From assembly GCF_002811955.1 (NCBI RefSeq), contig NZ_NPEF01000196.1:1-7203 (forward strand): a stretch of 7,203 nt of DNA, written 5' to 3'. The position numbers and the translations under genes are program-made. This stretch comes from Leptospira ellisii. Its GTDB lineage: Bacteria > Spirochaetota > Leptospiria > Leptospirales > Leptospiraceae. Below are positions 5,821 to 7,203 of this stretch, in pieces (within the stretch, counting starts at the first letter, position 1; each line of letters starts with the position of its first letter). The notes beneath the pieces are model-generated. The model made no database searches. It saw nothing but the letters and a program-made list of their open reading frames with translations, and was not told the DNA's origin.

Positions 5821-7203
5821 TTGAGAGTAAATTTACCTTTAGAAGTAAGGCAAAATGAATCGACTGTAATCCGTTTACGGGGATTAAAAAACATTTTCTC
5901 TCCCGTCGCTCAAATTCTTTTCCAAGTAAAAGAAAACTCTTATTCCCCAAAAATCTTAATATCAATCGAAGCTCTTCCTTCCGACGAGGGTGCGGATTGG
6001 GAACATGAAGAAATCGTAATTCGTATCCCCCCTGCCATGACTCGGGGATTAAAGGCTACCGTTTATGAATGGGATCTTTTAGCTAACCGGCAAGGGGTTT
6101 TCGAATATCCGTATTGGGGAACGTTTACTTTAGTAGGTACAATTTCTAGAAATAACGAATCTGTCGATCCCGTAGTCATAAACGACCTCGAAACTCGTCT
6201 CGCCGGCACCACAATGGGACGCGGATCTTGGATGATTGGCGTCTTCTCGAATTACTGGTTAGGAAAGTTAGGCGGAATTGGAAATTTAGTTTTAGAAAAA
6301 TGTCTTGAATGGCTTGATCAAAATAAACTCGGGATCGTAAATCCATTCACTGGTTCTAAACTTTTAAAGTCGGGAACATCCGCAATTCAAATCCAAGAAA
6401 GTGGAATCGAAATCGATTCAGAAAATAACTTGATCGGGACGAGATCTCTTTCTTTACTTCTTGCCCCCAGTCTTGATTCCCATGCGACTCGAAGGGATTG
6501 GGTGATTGCGCTTGTTGAAACCGCGATTTCTCAAGTAAAATCTGATCTCATCAATGGTGCTCCAGGGGTTTTAGATACACTTCAAGAAATCTCAATCGCT
6601 TTAAATAATGATCCGAATTTTGCGAACACGATTATAAATTCCCTTTCTTCTAAAGCCGATCTCGTCTCTGGTAAAATTCCAGTTTCGCAACTACCTGCTA
6701 TGGTTGCGACAAGTTGGAGTGATATCCAAAATATCCCGAATACTTTTCCACCATCCCTCCACAATCACGATGAACTCTATTTTACAGAATCAGAAATCAA
6801 TTCTTTATTAAATTCGAAGCAATCGAAATCAGAAAAGGGAATTTCTAATGGATACGCTTCTTTAGATGGTACTGGGAAAGTTCCTTCAGCTCAGCTTCCT
6901 ATTCAAGCCGTTTCAATTCCGGATCCAATTACTCAAGATTTAAATCTTCAGACAGGTAAAAAGCTAAGGCACAACGGAACACCAGTGGCCGGATGGTTGG
7001 ATGACGGAACTCCTTTTTTCAAAAGGAGTATTGTTATTACGATTCCAGTAGCATCAACTACGGTTTTTGATTTTTCTCATACGATTCCCGGTAACATTGC
7101 TACCCTAGACAAAATTCTTGAGTTAACATACGTTTCACCGACGGCCACTAGTACTATATGGAGAGTCGATCCGACTTCTCAATTTACGATTCAATACATA
7201 ACC
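5821..7203 (+). CDS. Long tail fibre protein, N-terminal 461 residues (3' partial)
   Basis: The frame stays open from TTG 5821 to the right edge. Residues 1-110 form a beta domain (strands around AQILFQVKE, EEIVIRIPP and ATVYEWDLLA, closing YPYWGTFTLVGTISR) resembling the small protein encoded just upstream, probably the attachment domain. After a linker with SWMIGVFSNYWLG, the shaft carries motifs well known from coliphage-type fibres: SHATRRDWV, then GAPGVLDTLQEISIAL with NDPNFANT (about 246-271), GKIPVSQLP (284-292), NHDELYFTESEINSLL (315-330) and GYASLDGTGKVPSAQLP (344-360). The last 100 visible residues are strand-rich and may begin the distal knob; receptor-binding sequence probably lies beyond the window. 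TTG 5821 is the only start after the upstream TAA at 5812-5814 that keeps the N-terminal domain; the next Met is at 6037. There is no clear Shine-Dalgarno site; T7 precedes the G of the start codon. Fibre identity is firm; the start is moderately certain. Confidence 0.83.
   Translation, partial: MRVNLPLEVRQNESTVIRLRGLKNIFSPVAQILFQVKENSYSPKILISIEALPSDEGADWEHEEIVIRIPPAMTRGLKATVYEWDLLANRQGVFEYPYWGTFTLVGTISRNNESVDPVVINDLETRLAGTTMGRGSWMIGVFSNYWLGKLGGIGNLVLEKCLEWLDQNKLGIVNPFTGSKLLKSGTSAIQIQESGIEIDSENNLIGTRSLSLLLAPSLDSHATRRDWVIALVETAISQVKSDLINGAPGVLDTLQEISIALNNDPNFANTIINSLSSKADLVSGKIPVSQLPAMVATSWSDIQNIPNTFPPSLHNHDELYFTESEINSLLNSKQSKSEKGISNGYASLDGTGKVPSAQLPIQAVSIPDPITQDLNLQTGKKLRHNGTPVAGWLDDGTPFFKRSIVITIPVASTTVFDFSHTIPGNIATLDKILELTYVSPTATSTIWRVDPTSQFTIQYIT

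Noticed and set aside
5816..5822. T7 tract as the tail of an intrinsic terminator
   Set aside because: It begins 9 nt after the hairpin and overlaps the next gene's start codon; the stem is GC-poor, so only a weak role is plausible.
5854..5868. ATG at 5854 preceded by AAGG as a possible start for the last fibre
   Set aside because: It is out of frame with the fibre and stops after four codons (TAA 5866-5868).

Overview
The whole 7.2 kb window reads as the distal-tail part of the late operon of a long-tailed, non-contractile (siphovirus-type) phage or prophage. Six genes lie head to tail on the + strand: the C-terminal part of a tape measure protein (cut by the left edge), a distal-tail (Dit-like) protein, a tail hub/tail-associated (Tal-like) protein, a first fibre/adhesion protein, a small baseplate-type beta-domain protein, and a long tail fibre cut by the right edge. 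No minus-strand gene is convincing, and there are no tRNAs, rRNAs, insertion sequences, CRISPR arrays, att sites, integrase or lysis genes. Nothing in the window decides whether this is an active phage, a resident prophage or a tailocin remnant, but every reading frame is intact.

Organism: the DNA is moderately AT-rich (roughly 40% GC by eye). Three of the five starts inside the window are TTG. The codon choice and overall texture look to me like Leptospira (a diderm spirochaete), so a Leptospira prophage is my best guess. This is an inference from style, not from a diagnostic host gene, and I hold it with only moderate confidence.

Layout: 1-1824 tape measure C-terminus (coiled coil, Gly/Ala-rich hydrophobic block, and the C-terminal motif typical of tape measures); 1827-2666 Dit-like; 2670-4610 hub/Tal-like with two apparent inserted beta domains; 4610-5506 fibre-like protein with a shaft motif and a coiled coil; 5503-5814 small beta-domain protein; 5821 to the right edge, tail fibre carrying several classic fibre-shaft motifs. 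Genes are packed with overlaps of 1 or 4 nt or gaps of 2, 3 and 6 nt, so there is no room for internal promoters. Transcription must come from upstream, and translational coupling is likely at each junction.

How they would work together: the tape measure sets tail length and its C-terminus docks on the tail tip. Dit forms the ring linking tube to tip, and the hub caps it and probably opens on infection. The 4610-5506 product, the small beta protein and the 5821 fibre would form the peripheral receptor-binding apparatus. The points most worth a second look are a carbohydrate-binding-like jelly-roll domain apparently inserted in the hub, the similar predicted fold shared by the small protein and the N-terminus of the next fibre, and the repeated use of TTG starts without Shine-Dalgarno sequences just after the preceding stop, one of them overlapped by an 8-codon ORF that does have a good Shine-Dalgarno sequence.
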